Of a stretch of 51,406 nucleotides of DNA, positions 8,128 through 15,667 are shown one piece after another. A model generated the notes under the pieces. The model saw nothing but the letters and a program-made list of their open reading frames with translations, was not told the DNA's origin and made no database searches. The stretch is from Desulfoscipio geothermicus. GTDB lineage: Bacteria > Bacillota > Desulfotomaculia > Desulfotomaculales > Desulfallaceae. The stretch is from positions 1 through 51,406 of the forward strand of contig JAENYS010000017.1 in NCBI GenBank assembly GCA_016841645.1. The letters run 5' to 3'. The position numbers and the translations under genes were made by a program. Within the stretch, counting starts at the first letter, position 1; each line of letters opens with the position of its first letter.

Positions 8128-9324
8128 CATGAGGAACACTTTTTCAACAGCCAAACAAATATCTTCCATATCATTCTCGGAAAGGGTTGGATGCACAAGG
8201 AACATTAAGGATGTTTCACCTAATTCTTTCGCGGTCTTCAAGCGTTCCAACGGGCGCAGCCCTTTCTTTTCAAAGGCCTTTTCAAGGTAGATTTCACTGC
8301 AGCTGCCGCTTAGACAGGGTACTCCTTCCGCGCATATGGCATCTATAATGCGGTCCCTGTTCCACCCATCCTTTAATCTCTCCGGCCGGACAAAAACGTA
8401 ATACTTGTAATACGCATGTTCGATATTTTCGGGCGGGATGGTAACTCTTAAGGCGGGAATTGCAGATAAGCGCTTGTTTAGCAAAGCCGCATTGTTGCGG
8501 CGTTTTTCGATCCATGCGGGCAGCTTTCCGAGCATAACGCGCCCAATGGCCGACTGTATTTCCGTTAACCGCCAGTTAGTGCCGAAAGATTCATGCAGCC
8601 AGCGAAAGCCGGGTGGGTGCCGGCGGTTATAAACTGCATCATAGCTTTTGCCGTGATCTTTAAAGCTCCAGGCTTTCTCCCATATATTCTTATTGTTTGT
8701 CGTCAGCATGCCGCCTTCGCCGCCGGTGGTCATAATCTTATCCTGGCAAAATGAGAAAGCTGCCGCATCGCCCATTGATCCCACCGGGTGTCCTTTGTAT
8801 TTTGCTCCATGGGCCTGGGCGCAGTCTTCAATAACAAACAGCCCTTTTTCTTTGGCCAGTTCTAAAATTGGGTCCATATCACATGGCCACCCGGCCAGGT
8901 GTACCGCAATAATGGCCCTGGTCCCGGGAGTCAGGGCTGCCGAAATGGTTTGGGCGGTTATATTCTGGCTTACCGGGTCAACGTCGGTCATCACCGGTAT
9001 GGCGCTCCGCATCACCGCGCAGCTTGCGGAGGCAATGAAGGTCCGGCCGGTTACGATAACTTCATCCCCGGGGCTTATGCCCAGAGCGTAAAGGGCTAGT
9101 TCCAGGGCTACCGTGCCGTTGGCCACGCCAACGGCGTATTTGCACCCGGCAAACCGGGCAAATTCTTTTTCAAAAAGCCGCCCTTCCTGGCCGGTCCAGT
9201 AGTTGACTAGACCGGATTTTAACACGGCGGATGCCGCCGATATTTCATCTTCCGTAAAATAAGGCCAGGCGGCGAAGGGAGCCGTGCGGATGGGTTTGCC
9301 ACCATCGATGGCCAGTTTGGACAT
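8068..9324 (-). CDS. DegT/DnrJ/EryC1/StrS aminotransferase
   Basis: A 418-aa PLP-dependent sugar aminotransferase. The PLP lysine is K196 in SFCQDKIMTTGGEGG; other family marks are the N-terminal DGGKPIRT, YAVGVANGTVALELAL, GDEVIVTGRTFIAS and IEDCAQAHGAKYKG. The start ATG at 9324 has GTGGAGTG upstream; a longer frame to 9390 has none. The protein's final residues (about HLHNQRLPGRPPLWQAE) are the antisense of the duplicated yvrJ fragment, so the natural C-terminus near KVFLMAA has been extended by rearranged DNA. Enzymes of this family aminate 4-keto or 3-keto nucleotide sugars; the substrate here cannot be read from sequence. It follows a class V aminotransferase on the same strand. Confidence 0.85.
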   Translation of the reverse strand: MSKLAIDGGKPIRTAPFAAWPYFTEDEISAASAVLKSGLVNYWTGQEGRLFEKEFARFAGCKYAVGVANGTVALELALYALGISPGDEVIVTGRTFIASASCAVMRSAIPVMTDVDPVSQNITAQTISAALTPGTRAIIAVHLAGWPCDMDPILELAKEKGLFVIEDCAQAHGAKYKGHPVGSMGDAAAFSFCQDKIMTTGGEGGMLTTNNKNIWEKAWSFKDHGKSYDAVYNRRHPPGFRWLHESFGTNWRLTEIQSAIGRVMLGKLPAWIEKRRNNAALLNKRLSAIPALRVTIPPENIEHAYYKYYVFVRPERLKDGWNRDRIIDAICAEGVPCLSGSCSEIYLEKAFEKKGLRPLERLKTAKELGETSLMFLVHPTLSENDMEDICLAVEKVFLMAAHLHNQRLPGRPPLWQAE

Positions 9325-9391
9325 GGCATAAATCACTCCACATATATCTATTTGTATACAGATATATGCGGAATACATGGCGAATGGCACT

Positions 9392-9416
9392 GGGGTCAGA
9401 CCTTGACATTTGACAC
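9392..9416 (+). repeat. REP copy 3 (solo)
   Basis: GGGGTCAGACC + TTGACATTTGACAC between the two minus-strand aminotransferase genes. Read on the minus strand it encodes the last residues SNVKV and the TGA stop of the upstream gene. Confidence 0.93.
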
Positions 9417-10757
9417 ACCGCTATATTTAGTTATATAGAGACGTTTATTGGCGATAATTTTTTGCAGGGCGGTGATAAATCTATCCACTTCCAGACTATT
9501 GTTATATAGACCAAAGCTGGCCCGTACCAGACCGGGGAAAGGTGTACCGGAATTGTTCGCGGTGTAATCCAGCTCCTCGGGAGTCAATTTCAATAGTCTT
9601 TCAGTGTACGGGTGTGCGCAAAACAATCCGTGTCTTACCGCAATTCCATCTTCGTCGGCAAGTATTTTGGCGGTCAACTCGTGATGTACCCCCCTGATGT
9701 TAAAGGGTATAATACCTACTTTTCTCTTATCCATTTGGCTGTGCGTATATAGCTCAATATCCGGCAGGTATTTCAATCTATCCATAGCGTAGTTGGTTAA
9801 TGCGTTTTCATGGGCCTCAATTCGATCGAGGCCTATATTTTGCATGGTCTTTATCGCCGCAGTCAGCGCGACTATCCCGATAACATTGGGAGAACCGGCC
9901 TCATCCTTTGCCGGGGGTTCCTCCCAATATATTGACCGGTGCGTTACGAGTTTAACATCTCCCCCGCCTTTGTATACCGGTTCGCGCCGGGCAAAAAAAT
10001 CTTGGGGGCCAATAAGTACTCCCGTTCCGAACGGAGCATACATTTTATGCGCGGAAAAGACCAGGAAATCTATATGTTCCGGTGAATCAAAAGGCTTCAT
10101 ATCGACTGCTATATGAGGAACTAATTGCGCGCCGTCAACCAGGAACTTGGTGCCGTGTTTATGCGCTATTTTAGCTATCTCATGAATTGGGTTGACATAG
10201 CCTGTTATATTCGAGGCTCCCGTAACAGTTACCAGTTTAACTCGCCCGCCGTATTTTTGCAGTTTGTTTTCCAGGTCATCCAAACGCAGCCTGCCGTATT
10301 CGTCTATTTCCACATAATCAACCGTAAATTTGTCTCTCCAGGGTAAGTCATTGGCGAGGTGTTCCATCCAGGTGGAAAGAATAACCTGGTTTTTATCATT
10401 TTCACATAATAGATAGGCCAGCATATTGATCGATTCCGTGGTGTTTTTTGTATATATTACAACGTCCTTGTCTTGGTCCGCTTTTACAAAATCTTTGATT
10501 ACCTGCCTGCCGCCTTCATAAACTTGAGTGGATAGAATTGATTTATAACCTGTCCCCCTGTGAACGGAAGAATACCAGGGGGCAAAATTATTGATTTCCT
10601 GCATAACCGATAAGAAGGGTGGAGTTGATGCTGCATTATCAAAGTTAATTGCTGTTACATATGTATTGTTCGTTAAGGGCACTGTTGTATTTACGCCGGC
10701 AACCATGTTTCTAAAGTCCGGCTGCGATATGTTGTGTGGCATGCGAATCATCTCCAT
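9396..10757 (-). CDS. Class V aminotransferase, SufS/cysteine-desulfurase-like
   Basis: A 453-aa PLP enzyme. The PLP lysine lies in FSAHKMYAPFGTGVL, preceded by FLVDGAQLVPHIAVD, and a Cys in RHGLFCAHPY corresponds to the catalytic Cys loop of SufS-type (group II) cysteine desulfurases and selenocysteine lyases. N-terminal landmarks are INFDNAASTPP and YTKNTTESIN. It is somewhat longer than SufS (about 405 aa), mainly at the N-terminus. ATG 10757 has AAGGATACA just upstream. No sufB/C/D/U neighbours are present, so a dedicated role, for example in sugar or secondary metabolism, is as likely as Fe-S assembly. Its last codons and stop come from the REP at 9392-9416. Confidence 0.8.
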   Translation of the reverse strand: MEMIRMPHNISQPDFRNMVAGVNTTVPLTNNTYVTAINFDNAASTPPFLSVMQEINNFAPWYSSVHRGTGYKSILSTQVYEGGRQVIKDFVKADQDKDVVIYTKNTTESINMLAYLLCENDKNQVILSTWMEHLANDLPWRDKFTVDYVEIDEYGRLRLDDLENKLQKYGGRVKLVTVTGASNITGYVNPIHEIAKIAHKHGTKFLVDGAQLVPHIAVDMKPFDSPEHIDFLVFSAHKMYAPFGTGVLIGPQDFFARREPVYKGGGDVKLVTHRSIYWEEPPAKDEAGSPNVIGIVALTAAIKTMQNIGLDRIEAHENALTNYAMDRLKYLPDIELYTHSQMDKRKVGIIPFNIRGVHHELTAKILADEDGIAVRHGLFCAHPYTERLLKLTPEELDYTANNSGTPFPGLVRASFGLYNNSLEVDRFITALQKIIANKRLYITKYSGVSNVKV

Positions 10758-10935
10758 TCATTGTATCCTTACCTATTTTCATACAAACAATTGCCGTAAT
10801 ATAGTATGAAAAAGGACGTCATAATGTCATTTGGGTAACTTAAAGTTTTTCTCATCGAGCTATTTTATATGCAGGCAAGTATAAAGCAATCTTTACAAGG
10901 GGGCTGTTTTTTAGGAGTGATGATGTCAAAACAGG

Positions 10936-10983
10936 AAAAACCCTGTATCCCCCAGGTTTCTTTAGCAGGGGATGCAAGGGTTT
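10936..10983 (-). terminator. Terminator of the queuosine transporter gene
   Basis: On the minus strand AAACCCT...ATCCCC pairs with GGGGAT...AGGGTTT and runs into TTTTT. It lies 15 bp after the stop at 10999. The rest of 10758-10935 holds no gene that I can see. Confidence 0.6.
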
Positions 10984-10998
10984 AGGGGGCTTGCGGCT

Positions 10999-11673
10999 TT
11001 AGGCCATGTCTTTAATGGAGAATCTAAAGGGATTGAAATCAGTATCCCTGTCGTAGTAATCAACGGATTCTACTTTTTTAACCAATCCGACTGCGGCATA
11101 GGTGAAGGGAGTAGCTAGAATCTCAAATGACGTTTTAAATACGTAATTGGATACTATCATGTACAATAACAGGTTGGCCGGTATAACTCCTGAAAAGGCT
11201 ATGCCGACGAATAATAACGTGTCTACCGCCTGGCCAACTACTGTGGAGCCAATTGTTCTGGTCCAAAGAAGCCGCCCTTCGGTGGCTATTTTCAGTTTAG
11301 CCAGGATAAAGGCGTTAACAAATTCACCGCCCAGGTAGGCAATCAAACTTGCCGCTACTATCCTTGGCGTTTGGCCTAAAATAGCCAGGTAAGCATCTTG
11401 TTGCTGCCAATCACCGGCGGCGGGCAGTATGCCGACCAACCAGTAAATCAACGACATAATTATACAAGCCAAAAAACCGGTCCAGACAACAATTCTGCTT
11501 CGTTTATAGCCATAAACCTCGGTCAATATATCCCCAAATATATATGCTATGGGAAAGAGAATTGTCGCACCGTCAAAATAAAAAGGTCCAAGATGGGTAA
11601 TTTTAACCGCCACAGTGTTTGAAACCATTAATATAGTAACAAACATTGCCATGATAATGGGAAATAAACGCAC
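10999..11673 (-). CDS. VUT-family queuosine precursor transporter (YhhQ-like)
   Basis: A 224-aa integral membrane protein with about six hydrophobic segments. It matches the VUT/DUF165 family: ILFPIAYIFGDILTEVYGYK, WTGFLACIIMSLIYW, YLGGEFVNAFILAKLK and the signature RTIGSTVVGQAVDTLLF. Family members import queuosine precursors such as preQ0/preQ1. The start is a GTG at 11673 with AGGAGG 8 nt upstream, and that ribosome site is the 3' end of a preQ1-I riboswitch (11682-11718). This independently supports the substrate and indicates translational feedback. Confidence 0.9.
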   Translation of the reverse strand: MRLFPIIMAMFVTILMVSNTVAVKITHLGPFYFDGATILFPIAYIFGDILTEVYGYKRSRIVVWTGFLACIIMSLIYWLVGILPAAGDWQQQDAYLAILGQTPRIVAASLIAYLGGEFVNAFILAKLKIATEGRLLWTRTIGSTVVGQAVDTLLFVGIAFSGVIPANLLLYMIVSNYVFKTSFEILATPFTYAAVGLVKKVESVDYYDRDTDFNPFRFSIKDMA

Positions 11674-11681
11674 AAAAACCG

Positions 11682-11718
11682 CCTCCTGTTTTGTTAATCC
11701 GGGTGGCCGCGACCGGAA
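11682..11718 (-). promoter_or_regulatory. preQ1-I riboswitch (translational)
   Basis: On the minus strand TCCGGTCGCGGCCACCCGGA is followed by TTAACAAAACAGGAGG. This matches the compact preQ1-I aptamer as I remember it from the Thermoanaerobacter tengcongensis form: P1 pairs TCCGG with CCGGA, the TCGC loop is conserved, and an A-rich TTAACAAAACA tail carries the ribosome site. The AGGAGG at 11682-11687 would be taken into the pseudoknot on preQ1 binding, shutting translation of the transporter. A REP copy lies 2 bp 5' of the aptamer. Confidence 0.88.
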
Positions 11719-11720
11719 AT

Positions 11721-11745
11721 GGGGTCAGACCTTGACAATTGACAA
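11721..11745 (+). repeat. REP copy 4 (solo, variant)
   Basis: GGGGTCAGACC + TTGACAATTGACAA; the TTT of the consensus is ATT. It lies in the 5' leader of the minus-strand preQ1-regulated gene, next to the aptamer. Confidence 0.88.
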
Positions 11746-11749
11746 CATT

Positions 11750-11778
11750 ATCTTATCACAGGATGAGGCATTCGTAAA
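11750..11778 (-). promoter_or_regulatory. Possible promoter of the queuosine transporter
   Basis: On the minus strand TTTACG (11773-11778), 17-bp spacer, TAAGAT (11750-11755). The start point would fall in the REP copy, making the REP the 5' end of the transcript. The -35 match is only moderate. Confidence 0.4.
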
Positions 11779-11823
11779 TGTAACATCCACTTATGTTATA
11801 ACGTATTATAACTCAGGCAGCTA

Positions 11824-12759
11824 ATGAATGCCTTAATTTTTAATCCCAAGAGAGGCTTGGCGGATATGGAAGAACCTTTGGTCAGTGTAGTTGTTCCCAC
11901 CTGCAAACGTCAACCGGCAATGGTCAAGAGAGCGTTAGACAGCGTAATTAACCAGTCTTATAAAAATTTAGAAATCATCGTTGTCGATGACAGCCCGGCT
12001 GATTTTGCGGAGCGGCAAGCGGTTGAACAGGCTATATTAGGGTTGCAGGATAGCCGCCTGAACTATATCAAGCATGAGCAAAACCTGGGCGGTGGTGCGG
12101 CACGAAACACCGGTATTAAGGCATCCAAGGGTGAATTTATCGCTTTTTTGGATGATGATGATGAATGGTTGCCGGAAAAACTTCACAAGCAAATGGCTAA
12201 GATGTCCGATGCCGGGATAGGTATTGTCTATTGCAGATATCATAAGGTTGATGCTACAACGCAAACGGTTCGGTTGATTGAGGGCCGCTATTGGGCCGGT
12301 CAGGTTTTTAACGCTTTAATATTAGGCAACTTTATCGGATCGACTTCGTTTGTGCTGGTTAGACGGCAGTGCTTTGCAGAATGCGGGCTGTTTGATACCG
12401 GTATGCGATCGTCGCAAGACCATGAAATGTGGCTGAGAATAGCGCAAAAGTACCGGGTCGATTATGTTAATGAGCCGCTGGTTAATTATTATGTGCATGA
12501 CGGCGAGAGAATTACCACTAATTCGGAAAGCAAAATTCAAGGGATAAAGGCAATTAACCAAAAATATGTTTACTATTTGAATACGCACAAGCAGGCTCAA
12601 AGTATCCGGCTTATTATGCTCACTCCTTATTATCTTCAACTGGGAGACACAAAAAAAGCCATAGCGGTTTATTGGCAAGCCGTTAGGCCGGCGCCTTTGG
12701 CGGTTAGGCGAAACCTGGCTTACTTGATATATATGGTCAAGTTCCGGCTTTTCCATTAA
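11824..12759 (+). CDS. Family 2 glycosyltransferase
   Basis: A 311-aa GT-A fold enzyme. The nucleotide-binding start PLVSVVVPTCKRQPAMVKRA, the first Asp pair in IIVVDDSP, GGGAARNTGIKASKGEFIAF and the DXD-type LDDDDEW are all present; SSQDHEMWLRIA supplies the probable catalytic acidic residues. The C-terminus is helical, without a clear membrane segment. Start is uncertain: ATG 11824 has no ribosome site, while ATG 11866 has AAGAGAGG about 10 nt upstream and would give 297 aa. It opens a polysaccharide cluster and is followed 31 bp later by a flippase gene. Acceptor and donor sugars cannot be told. Confidence 0.88.
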   Translation: MNALIFNPKRGLADMEEPLVSVVVPTCKRQPAMVKRALDSVINQSYKNLEIIVVDDSPADFAERQAVEQAILGLQDSRLNYIKHEQNLGGGAARNTGIKASKGEFIAFLDDDDEWLPEKLHKQMAKMSDAGIGIVYCRYHKVDATTQTVRLIEGRYWAGQVFNALILGNFIGSTSFVLVRRQCFAECGLFDTGMRSSQDHEMWLRIAQKYRVDYVNEPLVNYYVHDGERITTNSESKIQGIKAINQKYVYYLNTHKQAQSIRLIMLTPYYLQLGDTKKAIAVYWQAVRPAPLAVRRNLAYLIYMVKFRLFH

Positions 12760-12790
12760 TACTTTCCATTAATAAAGGAAGAAATAAAAC

Positions 12791-14311
12791 ATGCGCAGCA
12801 GAAAAGCGTTATATAATACTGTAGCTTCCTTAGCTTTGCAGATAGTTACCATTATCTGTGGTTTTATCATTCCAAGACTGATTATCGGTTCTTTTGGTTC
12901 AAGCATTAACGGGTTGGTGTATTCGATAAGACAGTTTTTAGGCTATATTACTCTGCTTGAGTTTGGTGTGGGCGGTGTGGTGAGAGCGGCCCTGTATAAA
13001 CCGCTTGCTAATGATAATTTATCCTCCGTCAGCGCTATCGTCAAAGCGACGGAGAATCTTTTCAAGGTTATAGCGTTTATATTTATCGGCTATTCATTAG
13101 CTGTGGCGGGGTTATTCCCGTTTTTAGTGGGGAGGGACTTTGCCTGGCTGTTTACTTTTATACTGGTGTTAATTATCGGTACCGGTACCTTTGTACAATA
13201 TTATTTTGGCATTACCTATCAAATTTTACTGCAGGCGGATCAAAAAGGGTATGTAACCTCTTTACTGCAAATATTGGCGACAGTTATAAACACGGGTTTA
13301 GTAGTTATGCTGGTTAAATGGGGAGCCGGTATCCATATTGTCATGCTGGGCAGCGCCATTATATTTATAGCTAGACCGGTTATTCTAAATATCTATGTCA
13401 ACGGGAAATACAGATTAATTAAAAAATGTGCGGCTGATAATCTGGCCATTAAGCAAAGGTGGGATGGACTGGGGCACCATTTAGCTTTTTTTTTGCACAC
13501 GCACACGGCTGTTGTAGTACTGACCTTGTTCGCCGGTGTTAAAGAAGTGTCCGTATATTCGGTGTATTATATGGTGGTTTCCGCTATTGAAAAAATAATG
13601 ACCACCTTTTCAGCCGGTTTGGAAGCCGGTTTTGGCAATATGCTGGCTAAAAATGAAACAGCGGCATTAAACAGTAATTTTCGCCTGTATGAGTTTATTT
13701 CATTTACCCTTACTACTATCTTGTTTACTAGTGTCGGCTTACTGGTGCTGCCGTTTATTTCAATATATATAAGCGGCATAACTGATGCTGATTACTACAG
13801 GCCTGCCTTTGCCTATATTTTAACATTAGGTGAAGCCATATATTGTATCAGGCTTCCCTATCATGTTGTAACATTGGCCGCGGGGCATTTTAAACAAACC
13901 AGAAACGGCGCTTTTATTGAAGCCTTGATTAATATTATTTTATCTGTTTTATTAGTTAATCTATATGGTTTGGTAGGCGTTGCCATAGCGGCTCTGTGCG
14001 CGATACTTTTTAGAACGATCCAGTACGCGATATATCTATCCAGGCATGTATTGCAGAGAAGTATATGGCAGTTTGTTAATAGATGTGCGGTAAATATTTT
14101 AGCGATTATCTTGATTATTTTTTGTGCCAAATTAATGCCTGTCATGATTATTGATACCTTTGCAGAATGGTGCATCTATGCGTGTGAAATAACATTCATT
14201 ACAACTGCTGTGACGCTCCTTATAAATACCATGTGTTATGCTCAAGATTTTAGGAATTTAAATATGGTTGTTAAACGCTTGCTCAAGTCCAAGACCAACA
14301 ATGCCATTTAA
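12791..14311 (+). CDS. Wzx-like polysaccharide flippase (MVF/PST family)
   Basis: A 506-aa polytopic membrane protein with about 12-14 hydrophobic segments. It begins with the typical ALYNTVASLALQIVTIICGF and IPRLIIGSFGSSINGL stretches of polysaccharide-export flippases. The family moves undecaprenyl-linked repeat units across the membrane. ATG 12791 follows AAAGGAAG. It is co-directional with the GT2 gene upstream and separated from the next gene by two hairpins. A Wzy-like polymerase (17963-20557) is encoded nearby on the other strand, so a Wzx/Wzy-type pathway is plausible. Confidence 0.85.
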   Translation: MRSRKALYNTVASLALQIVTIICGFIIPRLIIGSFGSSINGLVYSIRQFLGYITLLEFGVGGVVRAALYKPLANDNLSSVSAIVKATENLFKVIAFIFIGYSLAVAGLFPFLVGRDFAWLFTFILVLIIGTGTFVQYYFGITYQILLQADQKGYVTSLLQILATVINTGLVVMLVKWGAGIHIVMLGSAIIFIARPVILNIYVNGKYRLIKKCAADNLAIKQRWDGLGHHLAFFLHTHTAVVVLTLFAGVKEVSVYSVYYMVVSAIEKIMTTFSAGLEAGFGNMLAKNETAALNSNFRLYEFISFTLTTILFTSVGLLVLPFISIYISGITDADYYRPAFAYILTLGEAIYCIRLPYHVVTLAAGHFKQTRNGAFIEALINIILSVLLVNLYGLVGVAIAALCAILFRTIQYAIYLSRHVLQRSIWQFVNRCAVNILAIILIIFCAKLMPVMIIDTFAEWCIYACEITFITTAVTLLINTMCYAQDFRNLNMVVKRLLKSKTNNAI

Positions 14312-14351
14312 TGCATGTTAGTCTTTAATGGCATTACTCCCAAGTAAAGCA

Positions 14352-14383
14352 TAATGTAAAATATCCGTTCTTGTTTTACATTA
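14352..14383. promoter_or_regulatory. Perfect 10-bp inverted repeat before a ribosome site
   Basis: TAATGTAAAA (14352-14361) and TTTTACATTA (14374-14383), loop 12 nt, ending 8 bp before the GAAGGAGGAG ribosome site of the LysM gene. It could be an operator or an mRNA hairpin. A second, weaker repeat, AATGCCATT...AATGGCATT, lies at about 14302-14334 over the flippase stop. Confidence 0.5.
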
Positions 14384-14406
14384 TAATTCAGAAGGAGGAG
14401 AAAAAA

Positions 14407-15636
14407 ATAAAAGATAAAAAAATAGTGGTAATAGTTTTAACTGCGATTTTTGCTCTGGTTGTCCTTTATTTAGTTTACAACAAAATGAATTTCCAGCCCG
14501 CCAAAAATTCCGGTGAAACTGTAAGTGAAGAAAAACCCAATAACCCTGTTTTTTTAGAAGAACCTGTGATTGTAAACGGAGATTTTGAACAGGGCGCTCT
14601 GGGCTGGAACAATAGTTATGCAGTGCAAGAGGAGGAAACTGGAAACCATTGCATAATGAACAATGCCAGCTGGGAAATCAGGCAGGAAATGAATCTACTT
14701 CCCCACACAACTTATCAAATGAATATCCAAACTAAAAAAGGAACTGCAGAGGGACCGGCCAGAGTGGTCTTCACCTTTCATGATGTAAATGGAAACATGC
14801 TGCCTAAATATTACGATATCAGGCATACTCATGCCGGCACCGGTTGGGAAGATATTCCCCAACAATATGTCGCTATACCCAACAAAGCCGCAATAACTAA
14901 GATATATCTTTTAACAAGTGACGCTAAAGGTTACCATTACTTTGACAATATTAAGATTACCAGAACCAGCGCCGTAGGAGATCGCAAAGACCTGCAAACG
15001 GACCAAAATGAAGTATTAACCAACGGTGATTTTGAGCTGGGACTCTTTGGCTGGGTTGGAGATGCCTCTTTCATAAAAGAGGAAGACGATAATAGATTTT
15101 TAAGGAACGGGTATAACTGGAGTCTTTACCAACAGCTCGAGGTAGAGCCTGAAAAGGCTTATATGATTAGCGCAAAAACAAGAACACCGGATAGCCGGGT
15201 AGCCACCCGCATTAAGGTAATTTTTTTAGATGAGCAAGGTCAAAGGATTCCGGAATTTTATAATATTGTGCGCACCCATGCGAACAACGAATGGAATAAT
15301 GTGGCCGAAGTTATCAAGATACCTGCAGGTATTCACCAGGTCAGGATCTACCTGTTGGCAAATGACGACACCAATCCCGTAGCCTGTGACTTTGACGACA
15401 TATCTATGAAATTAGCCACAGACGCTGAATTAAAAGATTTAACCCGGGCTCAGACGGGAGATTCACGCGGCTACCTGGGTAACCATACCGAGTATATAGT
15501 AAAACCCGGCGATACAGCCTCAGCAATAGCCGTTCAATTAGGAGTTGACCTGGATGAATTAATTGATGCAAATAATATTAGCAACCCTAACAATCTTGAA
15601 GCCGGTCAAATATTGTATATACCTGAAGAAAAGTAA
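14407..15636 (+). CDS. Membrane-anchored protein with two carbohydrate-binding-like domains and LysM
   Basis: About 409 aa. A short basic N-terminus (KDKK) leads into one membrane anchor (IVVIVLTAIFALVVLYLVY). Then come two CBM_4_9/CenC-like beta-sandwich repeats, each beginning VNGDFEQGALGW or TNGDFELGLFGW and containing HTHAGTGW or RTHANNEW, then a LysM domain (about residues 362-408, starting YIVKPGDTASAIA). The ribosome site GAAGGAGGAG at 14391-14400 is followed at normal spacing by ATA (14407), not by ATG, GTG or TTG. A TTG at 14371 lies before the ribosome site, and a GTG at 14425 would remove the basic N-terminus. I therefore infer an unusual AUA start. Probably an extracellular wall- or polysaccharide-binding protein; the same sandwich domain ends the convergent secreted protein. 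Confidence 0.7.
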   Translation: MKDKKIVVIVLTAIFALVVLYLVYNKMNFQPAKNSGETVSEEKPNNPVFLEEPVIVNGDFEQGALGWNNSYAVQEEETGNHCIMNNASWEIRQEMNLLPHTTYQMNIQTKKGTAEGPARVVFTFHDVNGNMLPKYYDIRHTHAGTGWEDIPQQYVAIPNKAAITKIYLLTSDAKGYHYFDNIKITRTSAVGDRKDLQTDQNEVLTNGDFELGLFGWVGDASFIKEEDDNRFLRNGYNWSLYQQLEVEPEKAYMISAKTRTPDSRVATRIKVIFLDEQGQRIPEFYNIVRTHANNEWNNVAEVIKIPAGIHQVRIYLLANDDTNPVACDFDDISMKLATDAELKDLTRAQTGDSRGYLGNHTEYIVKPGDTASAIAVQLGVDLDELIDANNISNPNNLEAGQILYIPEEK

Positions 15637-15637
15637 A

Positions 15638-15661
15638 AGGGGGCGTCAACCAACGCCCCCT
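15638..15661 (-). terminator. Bidirectional terminator between convergent genes
   Basis: AGGGGGCGT (15638-15646) and ACGCCCCCT (15653-15661), loop 6. On the minus strand it is followed by TTTTACTTTT, so it best serves the minus-strand gene; the plus-strand tail is weak. Confidence 0.75.
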
Positions 15662-15667
15662 ATAGTA

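Noticed and set aside
9392-9435. A plus-strand promoter from REP copy 3 (TTGACA with a TATATT)
   Set aside because: Spacing is 13 bp at best and there is no plus-strand gene to serve.
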